Below, in pieces: positions 10,671 to 19,283 of a stretch of 64,000 nucleotides of DNA. This stretch comes from Mycolicibacter senuensis. GTDB taxonomy: Bacteria; Actinomycetota; Actinomycetes; Mycobacteriales; Mycobacteriaceae. The stretch is taken from assembly GCF_002101885.1 (NCBI RefSeq), contig NZ_LQPS01000037.1, positions 48,743-112,742 on the forward strand, written 5' to 3'. The stretch's first letter is position 1, and each line of letters opens with the position of its first letter. The position numbers and the translations under genes were made by a program. The notes below the pieces were generated by a model. That model was not told the DNA's origin and did not search any database. It saw only the letters and a list, made by a program, of their open reading frames with translations.

Positions 10671-11736
10671 GCCGCCGCTCGGCGATGAAGTGCGGCAGCC
10701 GGAACCGGCGCGGCTCGTGCGCGTCCGGCGCTTCCTGGGCCACTCCCCCGTTCTGAGCCGCGGCGTAGGCCCCGGCGTTGCCGGTGACGCGCAAAACCTG
10801 GCCGCGCCAGGTGATGTCGGCCTCCCGGTAGGCCTCGATGAGCGCGCGCTCCAGCAGTTCGTCGGCCTGCTCGATCGACAGCGCGGCCAACTCGACGAAT
10901 TCGCCGTCGCGGGCGTCGAGACTCAGCGTCGTGGGGCCGGTCTCGACCAGATCGCAGTTGGCCCGGATGCTCAACTCGGCATTCGAGCGCGCCAAACCGG
11001 CCAGCGCGTAGGCGGCCAGCAGCGCCCGACCGGCCTCGTCCCCGGCGATCCCGCAGTCGAAGCGCAGTTGCCGCAGCGCGGCGAAGCTCAGCACCTGGGT
11101 GCGAATGATGCGGCTGCAGCAGACACCGGAATCGGCCGCGGCGCGCGCATCCGCCGGCGCGCCGTCGACGAGCACGCCGATGATCTCGCCGGACAACACG
11201 CCGCGGAAGCGGCTCTGGCCGGTGCCGCGGGCGGCGTCGATCGCACCGAAAACCAGGCTGCCCGGGCTCAACTCGGCCACCGCGCGAGCATTCTCGGGAG
11301 TGCTCTCGCGCGCGGCCCGGTAGGCCGGGTGGGCGATCGCCGGCTTGCCGCCGATCGAGCCGGTCAAGAAGTGGCCGTCGAAAATCCGTTGCGGCAGCTC
11401 AAGATCGGTGTAGACCGTCCGGCCGCCTTCGTAGGACACCTCCAGCCGCGGCACCCGGCCCAGTACCGGATGCTGATCGCGGATGCCCTGCAGGATCGCG
11501 GCCTCCACCCGCTGGATCTGGCTCTGGTTGTCGTCGACGATCACCGACGTGGTCGGAGCGCCGTCGATCAGCCGGGTCTCGTGGGCGAGGGCCGCCGGGC
11601 CACGTCCGGCGCGGTGGGCCGGGCTGATCGCGACGTGCGGCCCGCCGGCGGGGGCCAGTTCGGTGTTCACGCTCAGCGTGCTGGCACCGCCGGCCTGGCA
11701 GGCCGCGGTGAGCTGCCGGTAGGAGAAGCTGGACAA
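10654..11736 (-). CDS. Orphan Csb1/Cas7 (GSU0053-family, type I-G) RAMP-like protein
   Basis: About 360 residues resembling the Csb1/Cas7 backbone subunit of type I-G (formerly I-U) CRISPR effectors. Family-like blocks are VDDNQSQIQRVE (about 67-78), TDLELPQRIFDGHF (about 110-123), LSPGSLVFGAID (about 156-167) and RFRGVLSGEIIGV (about 176-188). These parallel the DSxQSQANRxE, PxxLLFGxWDS and KFxRxLxSEIxG blocks of the family. No other cas gene or repeat array is in the window. TTG 11736 is chosen because AAAGG lies eight bases upstream; it follows the cation-efflux stop by five bases, so it ends the GDP-mannose operon. The assignment is from motif recognition, and RNA binding is inferred. Confidence 0.68.
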   Translation of the reverse strand: MSSFSYRQLTAACQAGGASTLSVNTELAPAGGPHVAISPAHRAGRGPAALAHETRLIDGAPTTSVIVDDNQSQIQRVEAAILQGIRDQHPVLGRVPRLEVSYEGGRTVYTDLELPQRIFDGHFLTGSIGGKPAIAHPAYRAARESTPENARAVAELSPGSLVFGAIDAARGTGQSRFRGVLSGEIIGVLVDGAPADARAAADSGVCCSRIIRTQVLSFAALRQLRFDCGIAGDEAGRALLAAYALAGLARSNAELSIRANCDLVETGPTTLSLDARDGEFVELAALSIEQADELLERALIEAYREADITWRGQVLRVTGNAGAYAAAQNGGVAQEAPDAHEPRRFRLPHFIAERRLSPRR

Positions 11737-11741
11737 AGCGA

Positions 11742-12683
11742 TCAACCTTTCTGCTGCCGCGAGTCTGGCACAGCGCTGCGGTCCAGGTCGGGTTCGAGGT
11801 AGATCAGCCGGGCTGCCGGTACCGCCCTGCGGACGTTGGCTTCGGCATCGTCGATGGTGTCGGCGACGGCGGCCAGATCCAGCTGCGGATGCAGTGCGAT
11901 CTTGGCGCCCACCAGCATCTCGTCGGGCCCCAGGTACAGGGTGCGGATGTGGATCAGCCGGGTCACGTTCCGGGTCTGCTCCAGCGCCGCGCGGATGGCC
12001 CGGTCCTCGGCGACCGTGGCGCCCTCCCCGATCAGCAGGCTGTGCATCTCGACCATCAAGAACACCGCGACGACGCCCAGCAGCACGCCGATGCCCAAGG
12101 TGGCCACGCCGTCCCACACCGGGTTGCCGGTGACCACACTCAAGCCCACGCCCATCAGCGCCAGCACCAGGCCGATCAACGCGGCGGTGTCCTCCAGCAG
12201 CACCACCGGAAGTTCCGGGGTGCGCGAGGTGCGCAGGAACCGCAGCCAGCTGGCCTCGCCCTTGAACGGCCGGGACTCGACCACCGCGGTGCGGAAACTG
12301 AACGTCTCCATGCCGATCGCCACCACCAGGATCACGATCGCCACCACCGGCGAACTCAACTCGACCGGGTGGTGGACCTTCTTGTAGCCCTCGTACAGCG
12401 CGAACATCGAGCCCAGGCTGAACAGCACCAGCGCCACCACGAACGACCAGAAGTAGCGGCTGCGGCCGTACCCGAACGGATGCAGCTCGTCGGGGGCCCT
12501 GGCGGCGGCCCGCTGGCCGAACAGCAGCAGCGCCTGGTTGGAGGTGTCGGCCACCGAGTGCACCGCCTCGGCGAGCATGGCGGCGCTGCCGGTGATCACG
12601 TACCCGGTGAACTTCGCGACCGCGATCCCGGCGTTGGCCAGCAGCGCCGCCAGGATCGCCCGGGTGCTACCGGAGGTGGACAC
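11742..12683 (-). CDS. Cation diffusion facilitator transporter
   Basis: A 313-residue inner-membrane divalent-cation/proton antiporter of the CDF family, with about six hydrophobic segments and a C-terminal cytosolic domain. The TM2 metal site is HSVADT near residues 42-47. In TM5 the usual HxxxD is replaced by LLEDTAALIG, an Glu-Asp variant seen in one CDF branch, so metal preference may differ from classical zinc exporters. GTG 12683 directly abuts the manA stop and the stop is five bases before the Csb1-like gene. The link between mannose metabolism and metal export is positional only. Confidence 0.9.
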   Translation of the reverse strand: MSTSGSTRAILAALLANAGIAVAKFTGYVITGSAAMLAEAVHSVADTSNQALLLFGQRAAARAPDELHPFGYGRSRYFWSFVVALVLFSLGSMFALYEGYKKVHHPVELSSPVVAIVILVVAIGMETFSFRTAVVESRPFKGEASWLRFLRTSRTPELPVVLLEDTAALIGLVLALMGVGLSVVTGNPVWDGVATLGIGVLLGVVAVFLMVEMHSLLIGEGATVAEDRAIRAALEQTRNVTRLIHIRTLYLGPDEMLVGAKIALHPQLDLAAVADTIDDAEANVRRAVPAARLIYLEPDLDRSAVPDSRQQKG

Positions 12684-13940
12684 TCACAGACCTATCGTCG
12701 ACCGGAACAGCACGGCCTGCTGCTCGGCCCGCAGTCGGATCGGCCCGTCGTCGCTGGGCACCCAGGCCGACTCGCCGCGGCGCAGGGTCAGGCTCCCCGA
12801 CTTGGCGTGCACGGTGACCGAGCCCTCGGTGCACAGCAGGATCTGCGGGCCGTCGTGGTGGGCCGGGGCGTCCAGCTCATGACCGAGGTGGGCGCCGTCG
12901 AGCGTCAACCGTGACACCGCGAACTCCTCGGCCGGGGTCTGGTAGACCACCTCGGGCCCGTCGCAGTGGATCGCCGGCCGCAGCGCCTCCTCGGTGGTCG
13001 GGGTGAAGTCCAGCACCCGCAACAGTTCGGGCACGTCGACGTGCTTGGGGGTCAGGCCGCCCCGCAGCACGTTGTCGGAGTTGGCCATCACCTCCAGCCC
13101 GACACCCTGCAGGTAGGTGTGCAGGTTGCCGGCGGCCAGGAAGATGGCCTCGCCGGGCGCCAGACTGATCCGGTTGAGCAGCAGCGCGGCCAGCACGCCG
13201 GCGTCGCCCGGGTAGCGCTCACCGAGTTCGAGCACGGTCTTGGCCTCGGCGGCGAACTCGCCGGCTTCCGAATGCAGGTATTGGATGGCCCCCTCGAGCA
13301 CCGCGGGCACCAGGACGTCGAGATCGGGCTGGGGCGCGGTGATCCAGGTGGTGAACAGTGCCCGCAGCCCGTCGGCGTCGGACTGGGCGACTTCTGTAGG
13401 GGCACCGTCGGGAGAGCCGCCGAGCAGGTCGATGAACGGATCGAGGTCCGATACCGCCAGCGCGCGCAACAACTCGATGGTGCGGGCCGCGGGGCGGAAG
13501 CCGGCCAGCGCCTCGAACGGCTGCAGCGCCACCAGCAGTTCGGGTTTGTGGCTGGTGTCGCGGTAGTTGCGGATCGGTGAGGACACCGGCACCCCGAGCC
13601 GCTCTTCGCGCTCGTAGCCCTCGATCGCCTGCATGGCGCTGGGGTGGGCCTGCAGGGACAACGGCTCGTCGGCGGCGAGCACCTTGACCAGGAACGGCAG
13701 CCGGTCACCGAAGCGGGTGTGGGCCACCGGACCGAGCTGGCCCTTCCAGTCGGCGGTCAAGACCTCCAGCAGCGACACCTCGCCGGTGGCGGTGTCCAGC
13801 CAGGCCGGGTCGCCGGGGTGGGCGCCCAGCCACAGCTCGGCCTCCGGATGCGCCGCCGGGACCGGCCGCCCGGTGAACTCGGCGATGGCGGTCCTCGATC
13901 CCCAGGCGTAGGTCCGTATCGCGCCGCGTAGTGGTTCCAC
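12684..13940 (-). CDS. manA: Mannose-6-phosphate isomerase, class I
   Basis: Zinc enzyme that interconverts fructose-6-phosphate and mannose-6-phosphate, feeding GDP-mannose for PIM, lipomannan and LAM synthesis. About 418 residues. The N-terminus EPLRGAIRTYAWGSRTAIAE, the QAHPSAMQA and HKPELLVAL metal-site blocks, and a C-terminal cupin are present. GTG 13940 gives an N-terminus aligned with the M. tuberculosis protein (Rv3255c); a TTG at 13952 would overlap the upstream stop. It is in the minus-strand operon manB, TobH-like, manA, CDF transporter, Csb1-like. Confidence 0.95.
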   Translation of the reverse strand: MEPLRGAIRTYAWGSRTAIAEFTGRPVPAAHPEAELWLGAHPGDPAWLDTATGEVSLLEVLTADWKGQLGPVAHTRFGDRLPFLVKVLAADEPLSLQAHPSAMQAIEGYEREERLGVPVSSPIRNYRDTSHKPELLVALQPFEALAGFRPAARTIELLRALAVSDLDPFIDLLGGSPDGAPTEVAQSDADGLRALFTTWITAPQPDLDVLVPAVLEGAIQYLHSEAGEFAAEAKTVLELGERYPGDAGVLAALLLNRISLAPGEAIFLAAGNLHTYLQGVGLEVMANSDNVLRGGLTPKHVDVPELLRVLDFTPTTEEALRPAIHCDGPEVVYQTPAEEFAVSRLTLDGAHLGHELDAPAHHDGPQILLCTEGSVTVHAKSGSLTLRRGESAWVPSDDGPIRLRAEQQAVLFRSTIGL

Positions 13941-13948
13941 TGTTCCCG

Positions 13949-15088
13949 TCAACCTCGTAAAAGTCGCACATAGGCGGCGGCCATCTCCAACCGCACGGCC
14001 AGTACCGCAAGCTGTTGTTCGGCCCGGCCCGCCCCGGCCGGCGCCGGCACAGCCGCCGGCGCCGACGTCTCCTCCGCTGCCCCCGGTGTCAGCGGCACAT
14101 CCCCCGCGCCGACGAGGTCGACATCGTGGAGCCCACTGATCCGGGCCGCCACCACCGTCCGCTCGGACGACAGTGCCAAGGCCAGCACCCGCAGCCGCTC
14201 GGCAGCCGGCCCGTCGATCTGCTCGTCATGAAAAATATCAGCGGATCCACCGGCGCCGGCCGCGTCCCGGGCGCGCAGCGCGCTCACCGCGTCGGCCAGC
14301 CCGGTGGCGGCCACCGCGGTCCCCCCGATCCGCAGCATCATCGCCGAACCGTGCCGGGCCAGCGCCAGCGACGCCGCGCAGTCACCGGCCAGGGCGACGG
14401 CGCGGCCGACGATCCGGTCCGCCAGGATCTTGGCCGGGTTGGTGAACAGCTCGCGTCCGGCGCTGTTGCGCAGGGCCTCGGCATCCAGTTCGTCGGCCAG
14501 TACACCGAGGTCGATCTGCGCGGCCGGATTCCCCGGCTCCACGGCCTCCAGCACGGCGAGCCCGGCGGCCAGGTAGCGGGGCAGCCCGAACTCGTCCGGG
14601 ACCCCGACCCGCGGCTCGAGCACCGCGACACGGCCGGCGGTGGCATCGCGCAGCGGGCCCTGGTAGGGAGCGGCCACCACCACCCGTGCGCCGCGCCGCA
14701 CCCCGGCGGCGGCCGCGGCGACCAGCGCGGGATCTCCGGGGTCGTCACCGGCGACGACCAGCACGTCCAGCGCCCCCATCCAGGCCGGCGCCTCGCCGGC
14801 CTGCACCAGCGGTTCGCGAGCCGAATCCCCGCGGGCCGCGGCCAGCAGGCTTCCCGCCGTCGCCGCCGCGCCGCGGGTCGACACCCAGATCACGGTGCGC
14901 GCCGGATAGTCCCGGATGTCGCTGCGCACCGTGTCCAGGGCGCCCTCGGCGACCGCGGCGGCGGTGGCGCGCACCTGCGCCCCGGCCATCGACGCAGCCC
15001 ACAGCGCCCCGTCGTGGTCAGCGGCCAGCAACGCCTCGGCGTCGTCGAGATCGACGGTGGAGGAGAAGGATCCGGAGAACGCGTTCAC
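13949..15088 (-). CDS. TobH-like SIS-domain protein (Rv3256c homologue)
   Basis: About 379 residues, predicted cytosolic. It resembles the phosphosugar isomerase/SIS-like proteins annotated as TobH in actinobacteria. VDVLVVAGDDPGDPALVAAA and the following RRGARVVVAAPYQGPLRDA resemble nucleotide/sugar-phosphate binding folds, and the C-terminus is Ala-rich. Its reaction is not established. GTG 15088 overlaps the manB stop by four bases (GTGA), and the stop is eight bases before manA. Its conserved position between manB and manA in mycobacteria suggests a role in mannose-phosphate metabolism. Confidence 0.8.
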   Translation of the reverse strand: MNAFSGSFSSTVDLDDAEALLAADHDGALWAASMAGAQVRATAAAVAEGALDTVRSDIRDYPARTVIWVSTRGAAATAGSLLAAARGDSAREPLVQAGEAPAWMGALDVLVVAGDDPGDPALVAAAAAGVRRGARVVVAAPYQGPLRDATAGRVAVLEPRVGVPDEFGLPRYLAAGLAVLEAVEPGNPAAQIDLGVLADELDAEALRNSAGRELFTNPAKILADRIVGRAVALAGDCAASLALARHGSAMMLRIGGTAVAATGLADAVSALRARDAAGAGGSADIFHDEQIDGPAAERLRVLALALSSERTVVAARISGLHDVDLVGAGDVPLTPGAAEETSAPAAVPAPAGAGRAEQQLAVLAVRLEMAAAYVRLLRG

Positions 15089-16497
15089 GACCGTGACTTC
15101 TCGGCGGCGGTGACGGCCTCCACCTGTTCGCCGACCCGGGCCACCACCGCCTCGACGGCGGCCGAATCGGGGCCCTCCACGTTGAGCCGCAGCAGCGGTT
15201 CGGTGTTGGAGCTGCGCAGGTTGAACCAGCTGCCTCCGCCCAGGTCGACGGTCACCCCGTCGAGATGGTCGACGGACGCCTGCTCCCCGAACGACGCCAC
15301 CACCGCGTCCGCGTAGGCCTGCGCGTCGACGCCTTCGGCCAGGGTGTAGTTGATCTCGCCGGAGGCCGCGTACCGCTGGTAGTCGGCGGTCAGCTCGGAG
15401 AGCGGCCGCTGCTGCTCGCCGAGCGCGGCCAGCACATGCAGCGCTGCCAGCATCCCCGAGTCGGCCCCCCAGAAGTCCCGGAAGTAGTAGTGCGCCGAGT
15501 GTTCCCCGCCGAAGATGGCGCCGGTCTCGGCCATCACGGCCTTGATATAGGAGTGCCCGACCCGCGACCGCAGCGGCGTGCCGCCGCGCTCGGCCACCAG
15601 TTCGGCGACCGCGCGGGAGGTGATCAGGTTGTGGATCACCGTCGCGCCGGGTTCGCGAGCCAACTCGCGGGCCGCGACCAGGCCGGTCACCGCCGACGGA
15701 GCGACCGGCTCGCCGCGCTCGTCGACCACGAAGCACCGGTCGGCGTCACCGTCGAAGGCCAGCCCGATGTCAGCACCGTTGTCGCGGACGAAGGCCTGCA
15801 GGTCGGTGAGGTTGGCCGGGTCCAGCGGGTTGGCCTCGTGGTTGGGGAAGTTCCCGTCGAGCTCGAAATACAGCGGCAGCAACGTGATCGCCTGCACCGA
15901 ACCGAACACCGCCGGCGCGGTGTGGCCGGCCATGCCGTTGCCGGCGTCCACGGCCACCCGCAGCGGGCGCCCGCCGGAGATGTCGACCAGGGAGTGCAGG
16001 AACGCCGCATAGTCGGCCAGCACGTCGCGATCGGAGACGGTCCCGCGGGCTCCGGCCCGGCCCGCGTCGGGCGCCACCCCGGCGATCAGCTCATCACGGA
16101 TCCGGTCCAGGCCGGAGTTGGCGCCGACCGGCTTGGCGCCCGCCCGGCACAGCTTGATGCCGTTGTAGGCGGCCGGATTGTGGCTGGCGGTGAACATCGC
16201 TCCCGGGCAGTCCAGCGACCCGGAGGCGAAGTAGAGCTGGTCGGTGGAGGCCAGCCCGATCCGGATCACGTCGAGGCCCTGGGCGATCACCCCCTCGGCG
16301 AACGCCGCCGACAACGGAGGCGAACTGTCCCGCATGTCATGGCCGATCACCACCTGCCGGGCGCCCTCGTCGGTCATCAGCCGGGCGAACGCAGCGCCGA
16401 CCTCGGCGACCAGGGATTCATCGATCTCCGAACCGACCAGGCCACGTACGTCGTACGCCTTGATCACACGGTGGACAGCCGCAGCGGGCCGAGACAT
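15085..16497 (-). CDS. manB: Phosphomannomutase/phosphoglucomutase
   Basis: A 470-residue alpha-D-phosphohexomutase converting mannose-6-phosphate to mannose-1-phosphate. All four family motifs are intact: phosphoserine loop TASHNPAAYNG near residue 102, metal loop DGDADR near 250, sugar loop GGEHSAHYYFRD near 331, and phosphate loop RSSNTEPLLRLN near 434. ATG 16497 has AGGAG nine bases upstream. It corresponds to Rv3257c (also called pmmA). Together with ManA and ManC it supplies GDP-mannose for the cell envelope. Confidence 0.96.
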   Translation of the reverse strand: MSRPAAAVHRVIKAYDVRGLVGSEIDESLVAEVGAAFARLMTDEGARQVVIGHDMRDSSPPLSAAFAEGVIAQGLDVIRIGLASTDQLYFASGSLDCPGAMFTASHNPAAYNGIKLCRAGAKPVGANSGLDRIRDELIAGVAPDAGRAGARGTVSDRDVLADYAAFLHSLVDISGGRPLRVAVDAGNGMAGHTAPAVFGSVQAITLLPLYFELDGNFPNHEANPLDPANLTDLQAFVRDNGADIGLAFDGDADRCFVVDERGEPVAPSAVTGLVAARELAREPGATVIHNLITSRAVAELVAERGGTPLRSRVGHSYIKAVMAETGAIFGGEHSAHYYFRDFWGADSGMLAALHVLAALGEQQRPLSELTADYQRYAASGEINYTLAEGVDAQAYADAVVASFGEQASVDHLDGVTVDLGGGSWFNLRSSNTEPLLRLNVEGPDSAAVEAVVARVGEQVEAVTAAEKSRS

Positions 16498-16522
16498 GGA
16501 CAGGGCTCCTGACGAAGTGGAC

Positions 16523-16537
16523 GCTTGACGCTCAAGC
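16523..16537. repeat. Short palindrome between DUF3499 gene and manB
   Basis: GCTTGA-CGC-TCAAGC is a perfect six-base inverted repeat with a three-base loop, 26 bases upstream of manB. It could be an operator or a weak hairpin; no T-run follows it. Confidence 0.45.
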
Positions 16538-16555
16538 CTAGCCCGGAACCTGCGA

Positions 16556-16996
16556 TCAGTCCGACGGGTCCGGCAACACGCGCAGGTGGCCGCGGCGCCT
16601 GCCGTTGCTCTTGCCGGGCGGTCCGGGCGGCGCCAGCACGCCGCCGCCGGGAGTGCCCGTGGACGCGCCCCGGGAACCGGAATCCGCCGGGCCGGTCTGC
16701 GGATACCATCCCTTCGCCGGTCCGGCCGGTCCGGACTGGCCCTCCCGCACCGCTTCGGCGAGCGCGATCAGATCGTCCTCCTCGGGGGACACCCACGGGC
16801 CGGGGTGACGGACCAGCTCCCAGCCCCGCGGGGCGGTGATCCGGCCGGCGTGGCTGAAACACAGGTCCCACGAATGGGGCTCGGCGGCGGTCGCCAGGGG
16901 GCCGACCACGGCGGTGGAGTCCGAGTAGACGAACGTCAGCGTCGCCACCGCATAGTGCGGACACCCTGGCCGACAGCAGCGGCGGGGAACGTTCAC
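16556..16996 (-). CDS. DUF3499 protein (Rv3258c homologue)
   Basis: A 146-residue actinobacterial protein of unknown function. The N-terminal part is conserved and Cys-rich: NVPRRCCRPGCPHYAVATL, then SWDLCFSHAGRITAPRGWEL, a Cys/His arrangement that could bind zinc. The C-terminal half is Pro/Gly-rich and poorly conserved. GTG 16996 is preceded by TAGCCT (17009-17004) seven bases upstream, so the mRNA is probably leaderless. It lies upstream of manB on the same strand and divergent from the Rv3259 homologue. Confidence 0.85.
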   Translation of the reverse strand: MNVPRRCCRPGCPHYAVATLTFVYSDSTAVVGPLATAAEPHSWDLCFSHAGRITAPRGWELVRHPGPWVSPEEDDLIALAEAVREGQSGPAGPAKGWYPQTGPADSGSRGASTGTPGGGVLAPPGPPGKSNGRRRGHLRVLPDPSD

Positions 16997-17073
16997 GCTC
17001 GTGAGGCTATCGTGGCCGCGCAGCCCGGCGGCGCCGGACACGCGCAACGGGTGGGCACCCTATGCGCAACCGT

Positions 17074-17079
17074 TACCAT
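17074..17079 (+). promoter_or_regulatory. -10 box for the Rv3259 homologue
   Basis: TACCAT fits TANNNT and lies eight bases before GTG 17088, consistent with a leaderless transcript. The divergent DUF3499 gene has its own -10 (17009-17004). Confidence 0.55.
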
Positions 17080-17087
17080 CTTCTTCC

Positions 17088-17543
17088 GTGATCGCCACGC
17101 GTCGCCTATGGCGCGGCCGCGAACCCCGCGGGCCGCTGCTGCCGCCGACCGTGCCCGGCTGGCGCACCCGGGCCGAACGGTTCGACATGGCGGTGCTGGA
17201 GGCCTATGAGCCCATCGAGCAACGCTGGAAGCAACGACTGTCGGCGCTCGACGTCGCGGTCGACGAGATTCCCCGGATCGCCGCCAAAGATCCCGACAGT
17301 GTGCAGTGGCCCCCGGAGGTGGTCGCCGACGGGCCGATTCCGCTGGCCCGCTTGATACCTGCCGGGGTCGATGTCCGGGGTAACCCGACGCGGGCGCGAA
17401 TATTGTTGTTCCGCAAGCCGATAGAACAACGCGCCAATGACAGCGTCGAGCTCGGCGATTTATTGCATGAAATCCTGGTGGCTCAGGTCGCCACGTACTT
17501 GGATGTCGAACCCACCGTCATCGACCCGACGATCGAGGACTAG
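17088..17543 (+). CDS. Metallopeptidase-family protein with degenerate zinc motif (Rv3259 homologue)
   Basis: A 151-residue protein of the small zincin-like family (PF06262 type). In typical members the zinc helix reads HEIAHHFG or similar; here the matching stretch is LLHEILVAQVATYLDVEP, so the second His of HExxH is Val and zinc catalysis is doubtful. The N-terminus is Arg/Pro-rich. GTG 17088 is supported by the -10 box eight bases upstream and by the length of the M. tuberculosis homologue. Its stop lies 18 bases from the convergent whiB2 gene. Confidence 0.78.
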   Translation: MIATRRLWRGREPRGPLLPPTVPGWRTRAERFDMAVLEAYEPIEQRWKQRLSALDVAVDEIPRIAAKDPDSVQWPPEVVADGPIPLARLIPAGVDVRGNPTRARILLFRKPIEQRANDSVELGDLLHEILVAQVATYLDVEPTVIDPTIED

Positions 17544-17561
17544 CGGGCGTGTTCGACGCGC

Positions 17562-17948
17562 TCAGATGATGCCGCGCTTGAGGCGACGGCGCTCACGCTC
17601 GGACAGGCCGCCCCAGATGCCGAAACGCTCGTCGTGCGCCAGCGCGTATTCCAGGCACTCGCTGCGCACCGAGCACCGCTGGCAGATCTTCTTGGCCTCG
17701 CGGGTGGACCCGCCCTTCTCCGGGAAGAAGGCCTCGGGGTCGGTCTGCGCGCACAGCGCGCGGTCCTGCCACTGCTCATTGGTGGCCGAAGCGGGGTCGA
17801 ACGGGTCGAACTCGTCGTAGTCGTCGAGCTCGGGGACAAGGCTCAGGTGTGGCCGGCTGGGCGCCGGTTCGACCTCTGCTGGTGTCGTAAATCCGGTATT
17901 GGCATGCGGTGTCGCTCCCATTACGCCCCAAAGGTGCTCATAGGACAT
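17562..17948 (-). CDS. whiB2: WhiB2/WhmD iron-sulfur regulator of cell division
   Basis: A 128-residue WhiB-family protein binding a 4Fe-4S cluster. The four Cys ligands are in RALCAQ, KICQRCSV and SECLEYA; the family turn GIWGGLSERERRRLKRG and the basic C-terminus, which contacts DNA, close the protein. WhmD is essential for septation in M. smegmatis. The N-terminal 55 residues are longer than in M. tuberculosis WhiB2 and match the longer M. smegmatis type. ATG 17948 is preceded by AGGAGG, six bases away. A long leader (about 130 bases) separates it from the predicted promoter at 18116-18088. Confidence 0.95.
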   Translation of the reverse strand: MSYEHLWGVMGATPHANTGFTTPAEVEPAPSRPHLSLVPELDDYDEFDPFDPASATNEQWQDRALCAQTDPEAFFPEKGGSTREAKKICQRCSVRSECLEYALAHDERFGIWGGLSERERRRLKRGII

Positions 17949-18087
17949 GCTCCGCCTCCTCACCTGGTTGCGCGATTCTGATGTGTCGCCCGTATTGCGA
18001 TGTTCACCATCCCAATTCGAACATGTGATCGAATCTCGGTCTGCGACACCGGAATCGGCTGGCCAACCGGGAAATGACACTGATGTG

Positions 18088-18116
18088 ATTAGACACGGGT
18101 TGACTGGTCCGGTCAA
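18088..18116 (-). promoter_or_regulatory. Predicted whiB2 promoter
   Basis: On the minus strand TTGACC (18116-18111), 17 bases, then TCTAAT (18093-18088) match a SigA-type promoter. Transcription would begin near 18081, leaving about 130 bases of leader before ATG 17948. Confidence 0.55.
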
Positions 18117-18279
18117 GCCGAATGGCGAAATTCCTTACCATCTCGTGACCGATTTCGGACGTGTCCGAGACCGGCGAGTCCGTGTCATCTACCCCACACC
18201 CCCGTTTCGGCGTGTCTTACCGGGGCGGTTGCGCGGCCGCTGGGGCGGTCCGGCACACCGGTCGCATCCACGCCAACGG

Positions 18280-18285
18280 TACTGT
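18280..18285 (+). promoter_or_regulatory. -10 box of fbiA
   Basis: TACTGT fits TANNNT and lies eight bases before GTG 18294, so fbiA is probably read from a leaderless mRNA. Confidence 0.55.
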
Positions 18286-18293
18286 CGTGCGCT

Positions 18294-19283
18294 GTGAAGG
18301 TCACGGTTCTCGTCGGCGGGGTCGGCGGCGCGAAGTTCCTGCTCGGCGTCCAGAAATTGCTGGGCCTGGGCCGGTTCGGCGACGCCGACGCGGCGGCGCA
18401 TGAGCTTACCGCGGTCGTCAACGTCGGCGACGACGCCTGGATGCACGGCGTGCGCATCTGCCCGGACCTGGACACCTGCATGTACACCCTGGGCGGCGGG
18501 GTGGACCCCGAGCGCGGTTGGGGTCACCGCGACGAGACCTGGCACGCGATGGAGGAGTTGGCCCGCTACGGCATGCAACCGGACTGGTTCGGTCTCGGCG
18601 ACCGCGACCTCGCCACCCATCTGGTGCGCACCCAGGCGTTGCGTGGCGGCTACCCGCTGACGGAGGTGACCGCGGCGCTCTGCGACCGCTGGCAGCCCGG
18701 CGCGAGGCTGCTGCCGGTCACCGACGACAGCTGCGAAACCCATGTCGTGATTACCGATCCCGCCGACGACACCCAGCGTGCGATCCACTTCCAGGAGTGG
18801 TGGGTGCGCTACCGCGCCGAGGTCCCCACGCACGGGTTCGGCTTCGTGGGCGCCGAGAAGGCCAACGCCACACCGCAAGTCCTCGAGGCCGTCGCCGACG
18901 CCGACATCGTGCTCTTGGCGCCGTCGAATCCGGTGGTGAGCATCGGCGCCATCCTGGCCGTTCCCGGCATCCGGGCAGCGCTGCGGTCCACCCCGGCACC
19001 GGTGGTCGGCTACTCGCCGATCATCGCCGGAAAGCCGTTGCGCGGCATGGCCGACACCTGCCTGAGTGTGATCGGCCTGGAGTCCAGCGCGCACGCCGTG
19101 GGTCACCACTACGGGGCGCGCAGCGGGACCGGGATCCTCGACTACTGGCTGGTGCACGAGGGCGAGCAGACCACCGACGAGCTTGCCGGCGTCACGGTGC
19201 GCAGCGCTCCGCTGCTGATGACCGACCCGGCGGCGACGGGCGAGATGGTGCGCGCCGGGCTGGATCTCGCGGGCGTGGCATGA
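18294..19283 (+). CDS. fbiA: FbiA, phosphoenolpyruvate/2-phospholactate transferase of coenzyme F420 synthesis
   Basis: Transfers the enolpyruvyl (or lactyl) phosphate unit from a guanosine-diphosphate carrier to the deazaflavin Fo, giving dehydro-F420-0 or F420-0. The 329 residues begin with [19 protein letters not shown] and contain [20 protein letters not shown], the nucleotide/Fo pocket of CofD-family enzymes, and [15 protein letters not shown] near residue 204. GTG 18294 is eight bases after the -10 box. Its stop overlaps the fbiB start (ATGA). F420 from this pathway would serve the LLM-type oxidoreductase at 54218. Confidence 0.96.
   Translation: MKVTVLVGGVGGAKFLLGVQKLLGLGRFGDADAAAHELTAVVNVGDDAWMHGVRICPDLDTCMYTLGGGVDPERGWGHRDETWHAMEELARYGMQPDWFGLGDRDLATHLVRTQALRGGYPLTEVTAALCDRWQPGARLLPVTDDSCETHVVITDPADDTQRAIHFQEWWVRYRAEVPTHGFGFVGAEKANATPQVLEAVADADIVLLAPSNPVVSIGAILAVPGIRAALRSTPAPVVGYSPIIAGKPLRGMADTCLSVIGLESSAHAVGHHYGARSGTGILDYWLVHEGEQTTDELAGVTVRSAPLLMTDPAATGEMVRAGLDLAGVA

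Larger units (their letters stand above)
17949..18293. other. Intergenic region between whiB2 and fbiA
   Basis: This 345-base stretch has no convincing gene. It is less GC-rich than its surroundings and holds the whiB2 promoter (18116-18088), an untranslated whiB2 leader and, at its right end, the fbiA -10 box. TTGAC (18100-18104) and GTCAA (18112-18116) form an inverted repeat overlapping the whiB2 -35 region, which may be a regulator site. Confidence 0.6.

Noticed and set aside
10654..13940. Search for further cas genes around the Csb1-like gene
   Set aside because: Neighbours are a TetR regulator, a CDF transporter and manA; no Cas3, Cas8, Cas5/6, Cas1, Cas2 or repeats were seen.
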